A stretch of 64,000 nucleotides of DNA from GCA-2733415 sp965178635 (GTDB taxonomy: Bacteria > Bacteroidota > Bacteroidia > Flavobacteriales > Flavobacteriaceae). Positions 44,400 through 53,318 of the stretch are shown here, one piece after another. The first letter of the stretch is position 1, and each line of letters begins with the position of its first letter. Below the pieces are notes generated by a model, which saw only the letters and a program-made list of their open reading frames with translations, was not told the DNA's origin and made no database searches. Where the stretch lies: the NCBI GenBank assembly GCA_965178635.1, contig CBCXVT010000005.1, positions 1 to 64,000 of the forward strand. Direction: 5' to 3'. The translations under genes were made by a program, and so were the position numbers.

Positions 44400-44431
44400 T
44401 GCAATAGATTACTAATTAAAAATTAAATAAA

Positions 44432-44749
44432 ATGGCATTAGAAATAACAGACGCAACATTTGAGGAAGTAGTATTAAATTCAGACAAACCAGTATTGGTA
44501 GATTTCTGGGCAGCTTGGTGTGGACCATGTAGAATGGTTGGGCCAGTTATTGATGAAGTAAGTAATGAATACGAAGGAAAAGCCGTTGTAGGAAAAGTAG
44601 ATGTTGATGCGAATCAAGAATTTGCAGCTAAATACGGTGTAAGAAATATTCCAACAGTATTATTATTTCACAAAGGAGAAATGATTAGTAGGCAAGTAGG
44701 AGTATCTCCTAAAAATGCTTACACAGATGCAATTGATGCAGCTTTGTAA
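44432..44749 (+). CDS. trxA: Thioredoxin
   Basis: A 105-residue cytoplasmic disulfide reductant. The redox site is WCGPC at residues 29-33, preceded by VLVDFWA, with the conserved cis-proline in RNIPTVLLF. Length and sequence are those of the main bacterial thioredoxin Trx1. It is a separate unit, with a -7 element upstream and a strong terminator downstream. Confidence 0.97.
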   Translation: MALEITDATFEEVVLNSDKPVLVDFWAAWCGPCRMVGPVIDEVSNEYEGKAVVGKVDVDANQEFAAKYGVRNIPTVLLFHKGEMISRQVGVSPKNAYTDAIDAAL

Positions 44750-44771
44750 TTAGAGCTTTATAATTAATAAT

Positions 44772-44804
44772 AAAAAAGGTTTGGCGTCTCGCCAAACCTT
44801 TTTT
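44772..44804 (+). terminator. Intrinsic terminator after trxA
   Basis: A 15-base-pair stem (arm AAAAAAGGTTTGGCG) with a three-base loop and a T tract. Confidence 0.9.
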
Positions 44805-44852
44805 ATTTTAGTAAACTAGCTTTTGAACATAAGGCTTTGCAGATAACTTTAT

Positions 44853-45782
44853 ATGGCAATAAAAAGAGAACTTAATCAATCTAAAGTTTATTTTAATTTA
44901 CAATTATTAGCCTCACAAATTGTAGAGGGGATGATAACTGGAATTCATAAAAGTCCGTTTCATGGATTTTCATCTGAATTTGCTGAGCATAAAGTGTATA
45001 ATAACGGGGAAAGTACAAAACATATTGATTGGAAGTTATTTGCCAAAACCGATAAACTTTTTACAAAGCGTTATGAAGAAGAAACGAATTTGCGTTGCCA
45101 TTTAATACTTGACAATTCGGCATCAATGCACTATCCTAAGGTTGATAAATTTTCAGTTTCTAATTTGAATAAAATTGGGTTTTCGGTGTTAGCAAGTGCT
45201 GTACTCATGCAATTACTGAAAAAACAACGCGATGCTGTGGGGTTAAGTGTCTATGGTACTAACTATGATTTTTATACTCCAGAGAAAGGAAGTGAACGTC
45301 ATTTTAATTTACTGTTACACCAATTAGAAAGTGTTTTAAACTCTTCTCCAGAACGATCAGATACAAATACAGTAAAATATTTGCATGAAATTGCTGAAAA
45401 ACTGCATAAAAGATCGTTGATTTGTTTTTTTACTGATATGTTTCAGTATCAAGCACAAACAGAAGAGCTTTTTGAAGCGTTACAGCATTTAAAATACAAT
45501 AAACATGAAGTTGTATTGTTTCATACATTAGATTATAAAACTGAAGTAGATTTTGATTTTGATAATGTACCTAAAAGCTTTGTAGATGTTGAAACAGGAG
45601 ATAAAGTTGATCTTTATGCTGAAAACATAAAAGAATCATATAAAAACAGAGCAGAACGTTACATTTCAGATGTTAAATTGGAATGTGCTAAATACAATAT
45701 AAAGTACGTGCCAGTTTCTGTTTCTGAAAACTTTGAAAGAATAATAAATACCTATCTAGTTGAGAGGCAAAAGCTTGGGTAA
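44853..45782 (+). CDS. DUF58 domain-containing protein (von Willebrand A-like)
   Basis: A 309-residue soluble protein of the DUF58 family. GFSSEFAEHKVYNNGESTKHIDWKLFAKTD contains the family core motif (HxDWK.....K) and LILDNSASMHYP is the von Willebrand A-type MIDAS loop (DxSxS). DUF58 proteins often stand next to MoxR ATPases and BatA-like proteins. None is present here, which is an incomplete context: only trxA upstream and tRNA-Asp downstream. A role in chaperone-like or metal-ion-dependent assembly is possible, but no direct function is known. Confidence 0.88.
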   Translation: MAIKRELNQSKVYFNLQLLASQIVEGMITGIHKSPFHGFSSEFAEHKVYNNGESTKHIDWKLFAKTDKLFTKRYEEETNLRCHLILDNSASMHYPKVDKFSVSNLNKIGFSVLASAVLMQLLKKQRDAVGLSVYGTNYDFYTPEKGSERHFNLLLHQLESVLNSSPERSDTNTVKYLHEIAEKLHKRSLICFFTDMFQYQAQTEELFEALQHLKYNKHEVVLFHTLDYKTEVDFDFDNVPKSFVDVETGDKVDLYAENIKESYKNRAERYISDVKLECAKYNIKYVPVSVSENFERIINTYLVERQKLG

Positions 45783-45820
45783 AGTAAGGTTAAATTAATT
45801 CAAAAAAAGCGATAATTTTC

Positions 45821-45851
45821 TTTGTGGGTATTGAAATCTGTTCTATATTTG
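45821..45851 (+). promoter_or_regulatory. Promoter of tRNA-Asp copy 1
   Basis: Perfect TTTG (45821-45824), 19-base spacer, TATATTTG (45844-45851). Confidence 0.87.
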
Positions 45852-45869
45852 CACTCGCTATATGCAAAC

Positions 45870-45943
45870 GGTCTGGTAGTTCAGCTGGTTAGAATACATG
45901 CCTGTCACGCATGGGGTCGCGGGTTCGAATCCCGTCCAGACCG
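45870..45943 (+). tRNA. tRNA-Asp (GTC), copy 1
   Basis: A 74-base tRNA without encoded CCA. The acceptor pairs GGTCTGG with CCAGACC, discriminator G. The anticodon loop contains CTGTCAC with anticodon GTC; the T arm contains GGTTCGAATCC. The cognate synthetase aspS lies at 16802-18556. Confidence 0.97.
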
Positions 45944-45956
45944 CAAAATAGCAAAG

Positions 45957-45983
45957 AAAGCTCTAAGAAATTAGAGCTTTTTT
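45957..45983 (+). terminator. Terminator of tRNA-Asp copy 1
   Basis: Stem arm AAGCTCTAA matched by TTAGAGCTT, then a T run, 14 bases beyond the tRNA. Confidence 0.85.
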
Positions 45984-46175
45984 CTGCGCCAAACGTTAGT
46001 TGTGTTGTTTTGACAAATGTTGTGTTTGTCAAAGGTTTAGTAGTAAACCGATGGAAAGCTTCCCAAAATTCCTTTAGAGGATCATCGGGATGCTTTTTTT
46101 ATTTCCAATAAACTCAATTCTTAATTACTTAACTTTTGTAGAATATCTTTTAATTCAAAAAAAGCGATAATTTTC

Positions 46176-46206
46176 TTTGTGGGTATTGAAATCTGTTCTA
46201 TATTTG
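46176..46206 (+). promoter_or_regulatory. Promoter of tRNA-Asp copy 2
   Basis: Identical to copy 1: TTTG, 19-base spacer, TATATTTG. Confidence 0.87.
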
Positions 46207-46224
46207 CACTCGCTATATGCAAAC

Positions 46225-46298
46225 GGTCTGGTAGTTCAGCTGGTTAGAATACATGCCTGTCACGCATGGGGTCGCGGGTTCGAATCCCGTCCAGACCG
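46225..46298 (+). tRNA. tRNA-Asp (GTC), copy 2
   Basis: Identical to copy 1 in every base of the tRNA, with the same anticodon GTC and discriminator G. Confidence 0.97.
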
Positions 46299-46311
46299 CA
46301 AAATAGCAAAG

Positions 46312-46338
46312 AAAGCTCTAAGAAATTAGAGCTTTTTT
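46312..46338 (+). terminator. Terminator of tRNA-Asp copy 2
   Basis: Same stem and T run as copy 1. Confidence 0.85.
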
Positions 46339-46480
46339 CTGCGCCAAACGTTAGTTGTGTTGTTTTGACAAATGTTGTGTTTGTCAAAGGTTTAGTAGTA
46401 AACCGATGGAAAGCTTCCCAAAATTCCTTTAGAGGATCATCGGGATGCTTTTTTTGTTTCCAATAGTTTTATTGTAATTC

Positions 46481-49021
46481 TTACCAAAAAATTCGTAACA
46501 TTAAATTAGGCGATAACTCTGTCCCTCTAATGTCATTTATGTTAAGATTTTCAGAATTGCTATTTGAAAACCTAATGTCTCTATTAATGATGTTTAATCT
46601 ATTGTATAAGTTCAATATTGAAGCTCCAATTCTGTATTTAACTCTTCTGTTTTTATGTGGTCTAAAATCATAAATAGCAGAAAAATCTAATCTATGGTAA
46701 GGACTTAGATTTTTATTATTTAAACTTGTATATGAGTATGAAGTGCTATTGTCTGAGTTTGTTGTAGAGTTGATTTTCGTGTAAGGTTTTCCATTATGCC
46801 ATAACCAACCTAGTGTAAATTCAAATTTTTTCCATTTGTAAAAATGTGACCATTTAATTGTATGGTCAATATTGATATTGCTCGGAAAGGGTTCGCTATT
46901 ATTTAATTCAGGAAATCTGTATTTGGCGCTGTTAAACGAATATGATAGCCAGGTGTTGTAGTTTTTTAATTGTTTTTTTAAAAATAAATCTACCCCTTGA
47001 ATACTTGAACCTCCAATGTGATAATTATTAGTGCTTTGGTTGTTGAAGTCAAAGTTTGATAAATTGATATTGTTCGTTTTTTTAAAATACGCTTCAAAAT
47101 CTACAATCCATTTATTTTTTGTGAAATTGACACCAACGGTATATTGGTAACTTGTTAGAACTGGAAATTCATCTGTGTTTGATAAAGCCCAAACATTATT
47201 CTCTAATGTTAAGTTATTAAGGACAGACTCTTGAATTTGATTAACGTATTGGCTCTTGTATTCAAGTGATGCATTAATACTAAACTCTGGAATAACAAAT
47301 TTTTGAAGAATAACTCTTGGTTCAATATAGAAATCATTTGAACTACTATACTTGTTTGCGCGTAACCCTAATGTGTATAGGTAGTCTTTTGGTTTATTTA
47401 TTTGATATTCGGTATAAATACTATTAGCTGTTACATTATCATCTCTTTTAGTCTGGCTAGATGTCTGTATTTGGTTATTTGTTACAAAAGAGTATTTGAA
47501 ATTCTTATTAGAAAACTGATACCCGAAGTTTAGTTGTTTGAACTCTGAAATATCATAAGTCAAATTCATATTAAGGCCAAAATCTTTGATGTAGTTTTCT
47601 TTTGAGTCGTTTGTGCTTCCTAAGTTAGATTGGTCACTAAAGTTGTATGTGAGGTTGTATTCTGAAATATAGCTATCAATCTGATGGCTCAAATTTTTTG
47701 ACCATTTTTTTTCCCAAACAATGTTTGATCCGTTGTTTTTAGTTTTTAATTCATCAGTGTAAAGGTTGTTATTGTTTGAGCTAAATGCTGAAAAATTCAA
47801 ATAATCTTCTGTATATAAATGATTTATTTTAATAATGTTTTTAGGAGATATTTTCCATGCAGCATTAATAGTATAGTCATAAAACCAAAAAATATTTTTC
47901 GTCTTACCGAAGTCTAAGTTGTTGTTGTAAATTTTAGTGTTTTGGAATATGCGTGACGCATAGTTTTTATATGTAAATGTTTCTAAGGCATCAGCGTAAG
48001 AGCGTCTTCCGGAAACTAAAACAGATAATTCATCATTTATAAGTGGAATATCTAAAAAAGCATCAGAATGAAGCATGTTAAATCCGGCACCACCACTAAT
48101 TTTATTGGTTGGTTTATAATTGCTAGTTATGTCAATAACACTAGAAATTCGCTCACCATACCTTGGATTTGTACCTTTACTAATGAAATTTACTTTGTCA
48201 ATAATATATGGGTTAAATGCAGATATTGCGCCAAACATATGCGAGTTTCCATATGTTTTTATGTTATTCCATAAAATCAAGTTCTGGTCAGATTTTCCGC
48301 CACGCACATGAATGCTGTTGACAGTTTCATTCAAATTTGTAACTCCAGGAATTTGATGAATACTTTCTAAAATGTCCGGTTCAATTAAACCAGGTAATAT
48401 TTTCGATTTTTTTGGTGCTATTGTGGTTTGTTTGATGTTTTTTGAAATACCACTAGTTAAATACTCATCAATAATAATTTGATCTAAAGCCTCTAATTTC
48501 TCAATAAGATTAACTGTGACACAGTTAGGGAAAACGTGTTTTGAGGCTTCTAACTGAGTGTTTTTTACGCCAAATGAAGAGATGTGTATGATTGCATTGA
48601 GTGGTATTGCGTCAATTTTAAAGGCCCCATTTTTATCGCTAAAATACGTGTTGTTGTTTATTTGAATAATAGCATTTGCAAGAGTTTTATTGTTGCATTG
48701 CAATTGTCCGCATATAGTGATTAAATCATTGTTTTTAAAAGATGAGATGACGATGTTCTTAGGAGATAGCTGTTCAAATTTTAAATTAGTTTGTGATGAT
48801 AATGTCAGTAGTAATGATTCTAGTGGAATCATTTCATCTAAAATGATAGACACTTTTTTTGAATCGATTAAATTGTCTGTGTATGAAAAATTGGTGTTGT
48901 AAAATGTAGCTACTTTGGGTAAAACTAGACGTAGTTCAGTTTGTTCAAATACGTTGAGTTTTTGAGCTAATGTTGAGTTTAAAAATAATAAAGCGAAACA
49001 CCAAAATAGGAATTGCTTCAT
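46481..49021 (-). CDS. TonB-dependent receptor with STN signalling domain (FecA-like)
   Basis: An 846-residue outer-membrane receptor. After the signal peptide (FWCFALLFLNSTLAQ) come an STN secretin/TonB short N-terminal domain (about 22-95, VSIILDEMIPLESLLLTL), a carboxypeptidase-regulatory-like domain (about 100-165), a plug with SIHVRGGKSDQNLILWNN and the barrel, ending in an aromatic residue (LMLRIFW). The STN domain passes ligand occupancy to a FecR-type anti-sigma factor. Its gene is the last of a sigma-FecR-receptor operon with 12 bases between it and fecR. No SusD-like partner is present. The ligand is unknown; an iron chelate or a peptide/glycan are options. Confidence 0.92.
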   Translation of the reverse strand: MKQFLFWCFALLFLNSTLAQKLNVFEQTELRLVLPKVATFYNTNFSYTDNLIDSKKVSIILDEMIPLESLLLTLSSQTNLKFEQLSPKNIVISSFKNNDLITICGQLQCNNKTLANAIIQINNNTYFSDKNGAFKIDAIPLNAIIHISSFGVKNTQLEASKHVFPNCVTVNLIEKLEALDQIIIDEYLTSGISKNIKQTTIAPKKSKILPGLIEPDILESIHQIPGVTNLNETVNSIHVRGGKSDQNLILWNNIKTYGNSHMFGAISAFNPYIIDKVNFISKGTNPRYGERISSVIDITSNYKPTNKISGGAGFNMLHSDAFLDIPLINDELSVLVSGRRSYADALETFTYKNYASRIFQNTKIYNNNLDFGKTKNIFWFYDYTINAAWKISPKNIIKINHLYTEDYLNFSAFSSNNNNLYTDELKTKNNGSNIVWEKKWSKNLSHQIDSYISEYNLTYNFSDQSNLGSTNDSKENYIKDFGLNMNLTYDISEFKQLNFGYQFSNKNFKYSFVTNNQIQTSSQTKRDDNVTANSIYTEYQINKPKDYLYTLGLRANKYSSSNDFYIEPRVILQKFVIPEFSINASLEYKSQYVNQIQESVLNNLTLENNVWALSNTDEFPVLTSYQYTVGVNFTKNKWIVDFEAYFKKTNNINLSNFDFNNQSTNNYHIGGSSIQGVDLFLKKQLKNYNTWLSYSFNSAKYRFPELNNSEPFPSNINIDHTIKWSHFYKWKKFEFTLGWLWHNGKPYTKINSTTNSDNSTSYSYTSLNNKNLSPYHRLDFSAIYDFRPHKNRRVKYRIGASILNLYNRLNIINRDIRFSNSNSENLNINDIRGTELSPNLMLRIFW

Positions 49022-49033
49022 AATGAATTGTGT

Positions 49034-49936
49034 CTAATCGTCTAAAATTACACGATTTCCTTGAATCGTATAGCTCAAATTTACTGACTTTAAAACAGAT
49101 TCAAGTGCAATATGCTGATTATTATTAGGAAATACTCCAGTGAAAAGAACGGAGTCGTCAAAGTTGGTGTAGTTAAATTTTAAATCATAATGCTTCTCTA
49201 AAGCTGTAAACACATGTTTGATTGGTGTACTTTTAAAACTCGATTGCTGATCTAACCACAATGGGCTTTCGGTTTTATAAGTGAGATTTAATGCAGTTTG
49301 ATTTTTAACATGTTGATACCCTAGTGTTGGTGTTAAAATGTGTTTGCTGGAATCATGATGGTCAGTTACTCTTACTTTACCTTCATAACACGCAACGTTA
49401 AAATAGCCGTCTGTAGCATTAACGTTAAATTCAGTTCCTAAAACACTAACGTTCCCTAGTTTGGTTTCTACGGTAAATTGGTTTCCTTTCTCAACATCAA
49501 AAAAAGCTTCACCATTTAAAGTTACTATTCTGTTTTCGTTCCAATTATGTTTGTTGTAGCTAATTGTTGACTTTGAATTTAATATAACTTCAGAACCATC
49601 TGGTAGATTAAAAGAGGTGTGTTCACCATAACCACTCGAATATGTTGTTTCGCTAAAGAAATTAAAGTAAGTAAATGCACCTATTAATAAAATTAATGAT
49701 GCAGCAATGTTAAAGTAACGCCACCTATTTGGTGAATTGCTATTAACAGTACGTTTTTCTTTCAGCTGTTTGAAAGCAGAATTTAAATTATAAGAAGGAG
49801 CTTGAAGTTTATCTGTTTCTTCAATAATTTTCACGTATAATGAATAATCTTCAGAAGCTTTAAAATCATTTAATTCAGCTTCTGTAAGTTGATTATTTAA
49901 CCATTTTGATAAAAATATGTCGTCTCTTTCAGTCAT
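49034..49936 (-). CDS. FecR-family anti-sigma factor
   Basis: A 300-residue inner-membrane protein. The N-terminal cytoplasmic part (about 1-75) would hold the sigma factor; one membrane segment follows (FNIAASLILLIGAFTYFNFF, about 73-92), then the periplasmic FecR domain (SSGYGEHTSFNLPDGSEVILNSKSTI and NGEAFFDVEKGNQFTVET) and a C-terminal STN-binding-type domain (IKHVFTALEKHYDLKFNY). It links the receptor at 46481-49021 to the ECF sigma factor at 49992-50525. This order is standard for Bacteroidota surface-signalling systems. Confidence 0.92.
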   Translation of the reverse strand: MTERDDIFLSKWLNNQLTEAELNDFKASEDYSLYVKIIEETDKLQAPSYNLNSAFKQLKEKRTVNSNSPNRWRYFNIAASLILLIGAFTYFNFFSETTYSSGYGEHTSFNLPDGSEVILNSKSTISYNKHNWNENRIVTLNGEAFFDVEKGNQFTVETKLGNVSVLGTEFNVNATDGYFNVACYEGKVRVTDHHDSSKHILTPTLGYQHVKNQTALNLTYKTESPLWLDQQSSFKSTPIKHVFTALEKHYDLKFNYTNFDDSVLFTGVFPNNNQHIALESVLKSVNLSYTIQGNRVILDD

Positions 49937-49991
49937 TTTAAAAATCTCGTTACCAGTAGTATAACGTTGTTTAAATAAAATACCCCACCTA

Positions 49992-50525
49992 TTATGGAAT
50001 ATTTTTTATGTTGGCTCTTAATTTTAATAAAGCTTTATGCATTAATTTTTCTATAGCTTTTACTGAAACTCCAGATAATTCAGCAATTTCTCTATAAGTT
50101 TTCTTTTCAATTCTATTGAGTAAAAAGACTTCTCGTTGTCTATCTGGTAATGCGGAAATTGCATTTTCTAATTTTACGCGAAATTCTTTTTCTTCTAAAA
50201 GAAATTCTGGCGATTGATTGCTAATGTTATTGTTAATGTGTTTAACTTCTTTTTGATGCTTTAGTTTTACGGTATTATGGCGTAACAAACTGGTACTTTG
50301 GTTAATTGCTATTTTAAATAAATAACTTTTTGCGGTTGATGATGTAACCTTACTGCAATTGTTCCAAAGTTTAATAAAGGCATCTTGCACTATATCATCA
50401 ACTTCATTAAGTCCTCCGAATTTATAATAAAGAAAATTACGTAACAAACTAGCATGCGTATTAAAAAAGGCTTGAAAGCTTTTTTCTTGGCAAATAGTGT
50501 CGTTTTCTTTATTGGTTAATGACAT
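49992..50525 (-). CDS. ECF-type RNA polymerase sigma factor (FecI-like)
   Basis: A 177-residue sigma-70 family member with only regions 2 and 4. Region 2 is seen in FGGLNEVDDIVQDAFIKLW (core binding and -10 recognition), region 4 in LPDRQREVFLLNRIEKKTYREIAELSGVSVKAIEKLMHKALLKL (a helix-turn-helix, key residues REIA...S.KAIE). It is the first gene of the sigma-FecR-receptor operon; its target is likely the receptor operon itself. The spacer to fecR is 55 bases. Confidence 0.93.
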   Translation of the reverse strand: MSLTNKENDTICQEKSFQAFFNTHASLLRNFLYYKFGGLNEVDDIVQDAFIKLWNNCSKVTSSTAKSYLFKIAINQSTSLLRHNTVKLKHQKEVKHINNNISNQSPEFLLEEKEFRVKLENAISALPDRQREVFLLNRIEKKTYREIAELSGVSVKAIEKLMHKALLKLRANIKNIP

Positions 50526-50698
50526 TCTTTCGGGTGGAGAAATTACAATTAAATACGGATATAAAGCTATATGTTATTTTAATAACAGCCAAAATTATTT
50601 TATTAGTGGTAGGGTAAATATCTAATAAACTGTTATATAAGTATAAGGCAAATGATAATTTGTTTTTTAAAACGTTAAGTTTTAAGTTGGTTTTAGGT

Positions 50699-50733
50699 AA
50701 AAGAGGTTGGTACAACGTATTAACCTCTTTTTT
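50699..50733 (-). terminator. Terminator after mgtE
   Basis: Stem arm AAAAGAGGTT matched by AACCTCTTTT, just after the mgtE stop at 50737. The remaining gap 50526-50698 shows no gene or clear element. Confidence 0.8.
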
Positions 50734-50736
50734 AAA

Positions 50737-52086
50737 TTAAAAACCAAGAATGCACTTAGCAATCATAAAATAGATTAGTATTCCGAAAATATCATTGCTT
50801 GTAGTTATAAACGGTCCAGTTGCAATAGCTGGGTCAATACCTCTTTTGTCTAAAAATAATGGAATGAAAGTTCCTATTAAACCAGCCACAATAATAACGC
50901 TAAACAAAGAGATTGAAATTGCTATTGATGTATTGAAATCTCCTTTAGTAGCAAACGTATATATGAATAATAAAATGGCGAGTATAATTCCATTAACGAT
51001 GGCTAGAAGAAACTCCTTCCAAAGTCTGTTAGCAATACTTCCTTTAACATCATTATTAGCTAAACCTTGAACAATAATAGCGCTTGATTGTACACCAACG
51101 TTTCCGGCCATAGCAGCAATTAGCGGTGTAAAGAAAAACAAAATTGCGTGACTTTTAATAATATCTTCAAATCCGCCCATGATTGCAGCAGCACCTATAC
51201 CACCAAATAATCCAAGAATCAGCCATGGTAACCTTGCCTTTGTTAATTGAAATATGGTATCACCAGCTTCAACATCTTGGGTTAAACCAGCTGCCATTTG
51301 GTAATCTTTATCAGCTTCTTCTTTAATAACATCTACAATATCATCAATCGTTATCTGACCTACCAAACGCCCCATTTCGTCAACAACGGGCATGACAATT
51401 AAGTCATACTTTTGCATGATGTTTGCAACTTCCTGATCGTCTTCTTCAGCTTTTACAAAAGTGACTTTAGGGTCGTAAACGTCTTTAATAGGTGTTTTAG
51501 TTGATGTAGTAAGTAAGCTTTTTAATGATAAACGCCCTTTTAAAATATCATCATCATCAACAACATAAATGGTATGAACTTTTTCAAAAGCCTCTGCTTG
51601 TTTACGCATTTCCTTTACGCAGTGTAAAACGGTCCATGAATCCTTTACAGCTATAAGCTCTTTTCGCATTAATCCACCGGCGGTGTCTTCATCATAGCGC
51701 AATAAGTCAACAATATCCTTAGCGTGTTCAACGTCTTCAAGCTGAGCAATAACTTCCTCTTTTTTTTCTTTCGTAAGTTCAGAGATAATATCAGCAGCAT
51801 CATCAGTTTCTAGTTCGTCAATTTTTTCAGCAATCTCCTTAGAGGTTAGTGCATTTAAAATTTTATCACGAACATCATCATCTAGTTCAGCAATAATATC
51901 AGCTGTTAAGTCACTGTTTAGTAGTTTAATGATGTAAATAGATTGGTCAAAATCTAACTCTTCAAGTAGCTCTGCAACATCAGCATAATGCACTTCATTT
52001 AACAAATTTGTTAATTGTGTGTCATCGTTTTCTGAAATGAAAACTTTTATTTGATTAATTAAATTATGATCTATCTGAAATTGCAT
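50737..52086 (-). CDS. mgtE: Magnesium transporter MgtE
   Basis: A 449-residue Mg2+ channel. The N-terminal cytoplasmic helical domain (repeats such as ADVAELLEELDFDQ and DDAADIISEL) is followed by two CBS domains (about 135-255, with VGQITIDDIVDVI), and five C-terminal transmembrane helices including AMAGNVGVQSSAIIVQGL, the conserved pore motif. The cytoplasmic domains sense Mg2+ and gate the channel. Its start is 38 bases after the rsmA stop; it may be part of a longer minus-strand message. Confidence 0.95.
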   Translation of the reverse strand: MQFQIDHNLINQIKVFISENDDTQLTNLLNEVHYADVAELLEELDFDQSIYIIKLLNSDLTADIIAELDDDVRDKILNALTSKEIAEKIDELETDDAADIISELTKEKKEEVIAQLEDVEHAKDIVDLLRYDEDTAGGLMRKELIAVKDSWTVLHCVKEMRKQAEAFEKVHTIYVVDDDDILKGRLSLKSLLTTSTKTPIKDVYDPKVTFVKAEEDDQEVANIMQKYDLIVMPVVDEMGRLVGQITIDDIVDVIKEEADKDYQMAAGLTQDVEAGDTIFQLTKARLPWLILGLFGGIGAAAIMGGFEDIIKSHAILFFFTPLIAAMAGNVGVQSSAIIVQGLANNDVKGSIANRLWKEFLLAIVNGIILAILLFIYTFATKGDFNTSIAISISLFSVIIVAGLIGTFIPLFLDKRGIDPAIATGPFITTSNDIFGILIYFMIAKCILGF

Positions 52087-52124
52087 GCTTTATAGTTACG
52101 TTTAAGGAATTGATATGGTGTGTT

Positions 52125-52907
52125 CTAAGCGATACTGTGTTTTTCGAGTAGACAAGTTAGGTCTATAAATTCAGATACACTCAATTGTTCGGGTCTTTTA
52201 TTAAAAATCTCTAATTGTTTGATGTCATCGGATATTCCAATGCTTTTCAAACTGTTTCGTAATGTTTTTCTGCGTTGTTGAAATCCGGTTTTTACCACTC
52301 TAAAAAAGAATTTTTCATTACAAGGTAGGCTATAATTCTCTTTACGAATCATTCGCATAACGCCAGAATCTACTTTTGGTGGCGGATTAAAAACACTTGG
52401 AGGTACTGTAAACAGATATTCTGTAGTGTAAAAAGCCTGCGCTAAAACTGATAATATACCATAGGTTTTGTTGCCGTGTGTTGCGCATATTCGTTGCGCA
52501 ACTTCTTTCTGAAACATCCCTGAAAATTCAGGAATTTGATCTCTCATTTCTAGGGTTTTAAAAACAATTTGCGTTGAGATGTTGTAAGGGAAATTACCAA
52601 TTATTGCAAAAGGTTTGTTTTCCAACACCTCATTTATATTGTATTTTAAAAAGTCTCTTTCAATAATTTTATTAGAAAGCTTCAGGTAATGCGCTTGTAA
52701 ATATTCAACAGATTCTGTGTCAATTTCAATGACATAAGTGTCTACTTTTTTGTCTAATAGATACTTTGTTAGCACACCCATTCCTGGTCCAATTTCTAGT
52801 ACTGTGTCGTAATTATTTAAGGTTAAAGAGTCTGCTATTTGTTTGGCAATAGTTTCGTCTTTTAAAAAATGTTGACCTAAATGTTTTTTTGCGCGTACGT
52901 TATCCAT
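52125..52907 (-). CDS. rsmA: 16S rRNA dimethyladenosine transferase RsmA (KsgA)
   Basis: A 260-residue methyltransferase that dimethylates two adjacent adenines near the 3' end of 16S rRNA. AKKHLGQHFLKD starts the SAM-binding region, EIGPGMGVLTKYL is motif I, and NFPYNIS is the catalytic NLPY-type motif of N6-adenine methyltransferases. Its ATG follows the stop of the next upstream gene without a spacer. This adjacency and the downstream mgtE order are probably conserved in flavobacteria. Confidence 0.96.
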   Translation of the reverse strand: MDNVRAKKHLGQHFLKDETIAKQIADSLTLNNYDTVLEIGPGMGVLTKYLLDKKVDTYVIEIDTESVEYLQAHYLKLSNKIIERDFLKYNINEVLENKPFAIIGNFPYNISTQIVFKTLEMRDQIPEFSGMFQKEVAQRICATHGNKTYGILSVLAQAFYTTEYLFTVPPSVFNPPPKVDSGVMRMIRKENYSLPCNEKFFFRVVKTGFQQRRKTLRNSLKSIGISDDIKQLEIFNKRPEQLSVSEFIDLTCLLEKHSIA

Positions 52908-53318
52908 TTATCTAATATTTGATGCAATGATATGTTCAATTTCTTGTCGGTCTTTTTTAACAAACCACGATAATTCAATAACGTATGTTGTATCGTCAAG
53001 GAAAACGATTTCTGGTTCACTTCCGCCTTGTGCTGGGCTGAAACGTTTAATCTCGTTGTATTTAAAATGCTTCCTTTTATATTTAAATCCATCGTCGTTA
53101 AACTCAAAACCAGGTTTTTTACTAGTTAATTGCATGAATAAAAATATCAATAGGAATAAAACAAAAACTCCATTTATGATATAGAATAACCATATTGGTA
53201 TAAATGCTTGTAATAACATCATTAAAAAATTAAACACTAAAAATGATGTGATAACTGCAGCAAAAAGCATGATTGTTTTTATAATGTACAGGTATGTTGC
53301 TTTAAATTCTTTATGCAT
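52908..53318 (-). CDS. Small membrane protein with two helices and a beta-rich tail, unknown function
   Basis: A 136-residue protein with two long hydrophobic helices (about 14-36 and 41-63) and a C-terminal, strand-rich part (KPGFEFNDDGFKYKRKHFKYNEIKRF ... TTYVIELSWFVKK) like bacterial PH-type membrane proteins. It overlaps the end of the upstream DUF4286 gene by eight bases and touches the rsmA start. Function unknown, but tight packing in an rsmA-centred operon supports a real gene. Confidence 0.7.
   Translation of the reverse strand: MHKEFKATYLYIIKTIMLFAAVITSFLVFNFLMMLLQAFIPIWLFYIINGVFVLFLLIFLFMQLTSKKPGFEFNDDGFKYKRKHFKYNEIKRFSPAQGGSEPEIVFLDDTTYVIELSWFVKKDRQEIEHIIASNIR

Larger units (their letters stand above)
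45795..46110. repeat. Tandem duplication copy 1: complete tRNA-Asp transcription unit
   Basis: A 316-base direct repeat that recurs at 46150-46465 with one difference by eye (A at 46101, G at 46456). It contains promoter, tRNA-Asp, terminator and about 125 bases of trailing sequence with a TTTGACAAA/TTTGTCAAA inverted repeat and a GC-containing second hairpin ending GGGATGCTTTTTT. The two copies are separated by 39 unique bases. Confidence 0.95.
46150..46465. repeat. Tandem duplication copy 2: complete tRNA-Asp transcription unit
   Basis: Second copy of the 316-base repeat, shifted by 355 bases from the first, nearly identical over its full length. Confidence 0.95.

Noticed and set aside
45911..46466. 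Two identical 66-residue reading frames across the tRNA-Asp copies
   Set aside because: They lie inside the tRNA genes and their terminators; the identity comes from the tandem duplication, not from coding.
50509..50715. Small minus-strand frame upstream of the sigma factor gene
   Set aside because: Overlaps the sigma start and the mgtE terminator region; no features of a protein.
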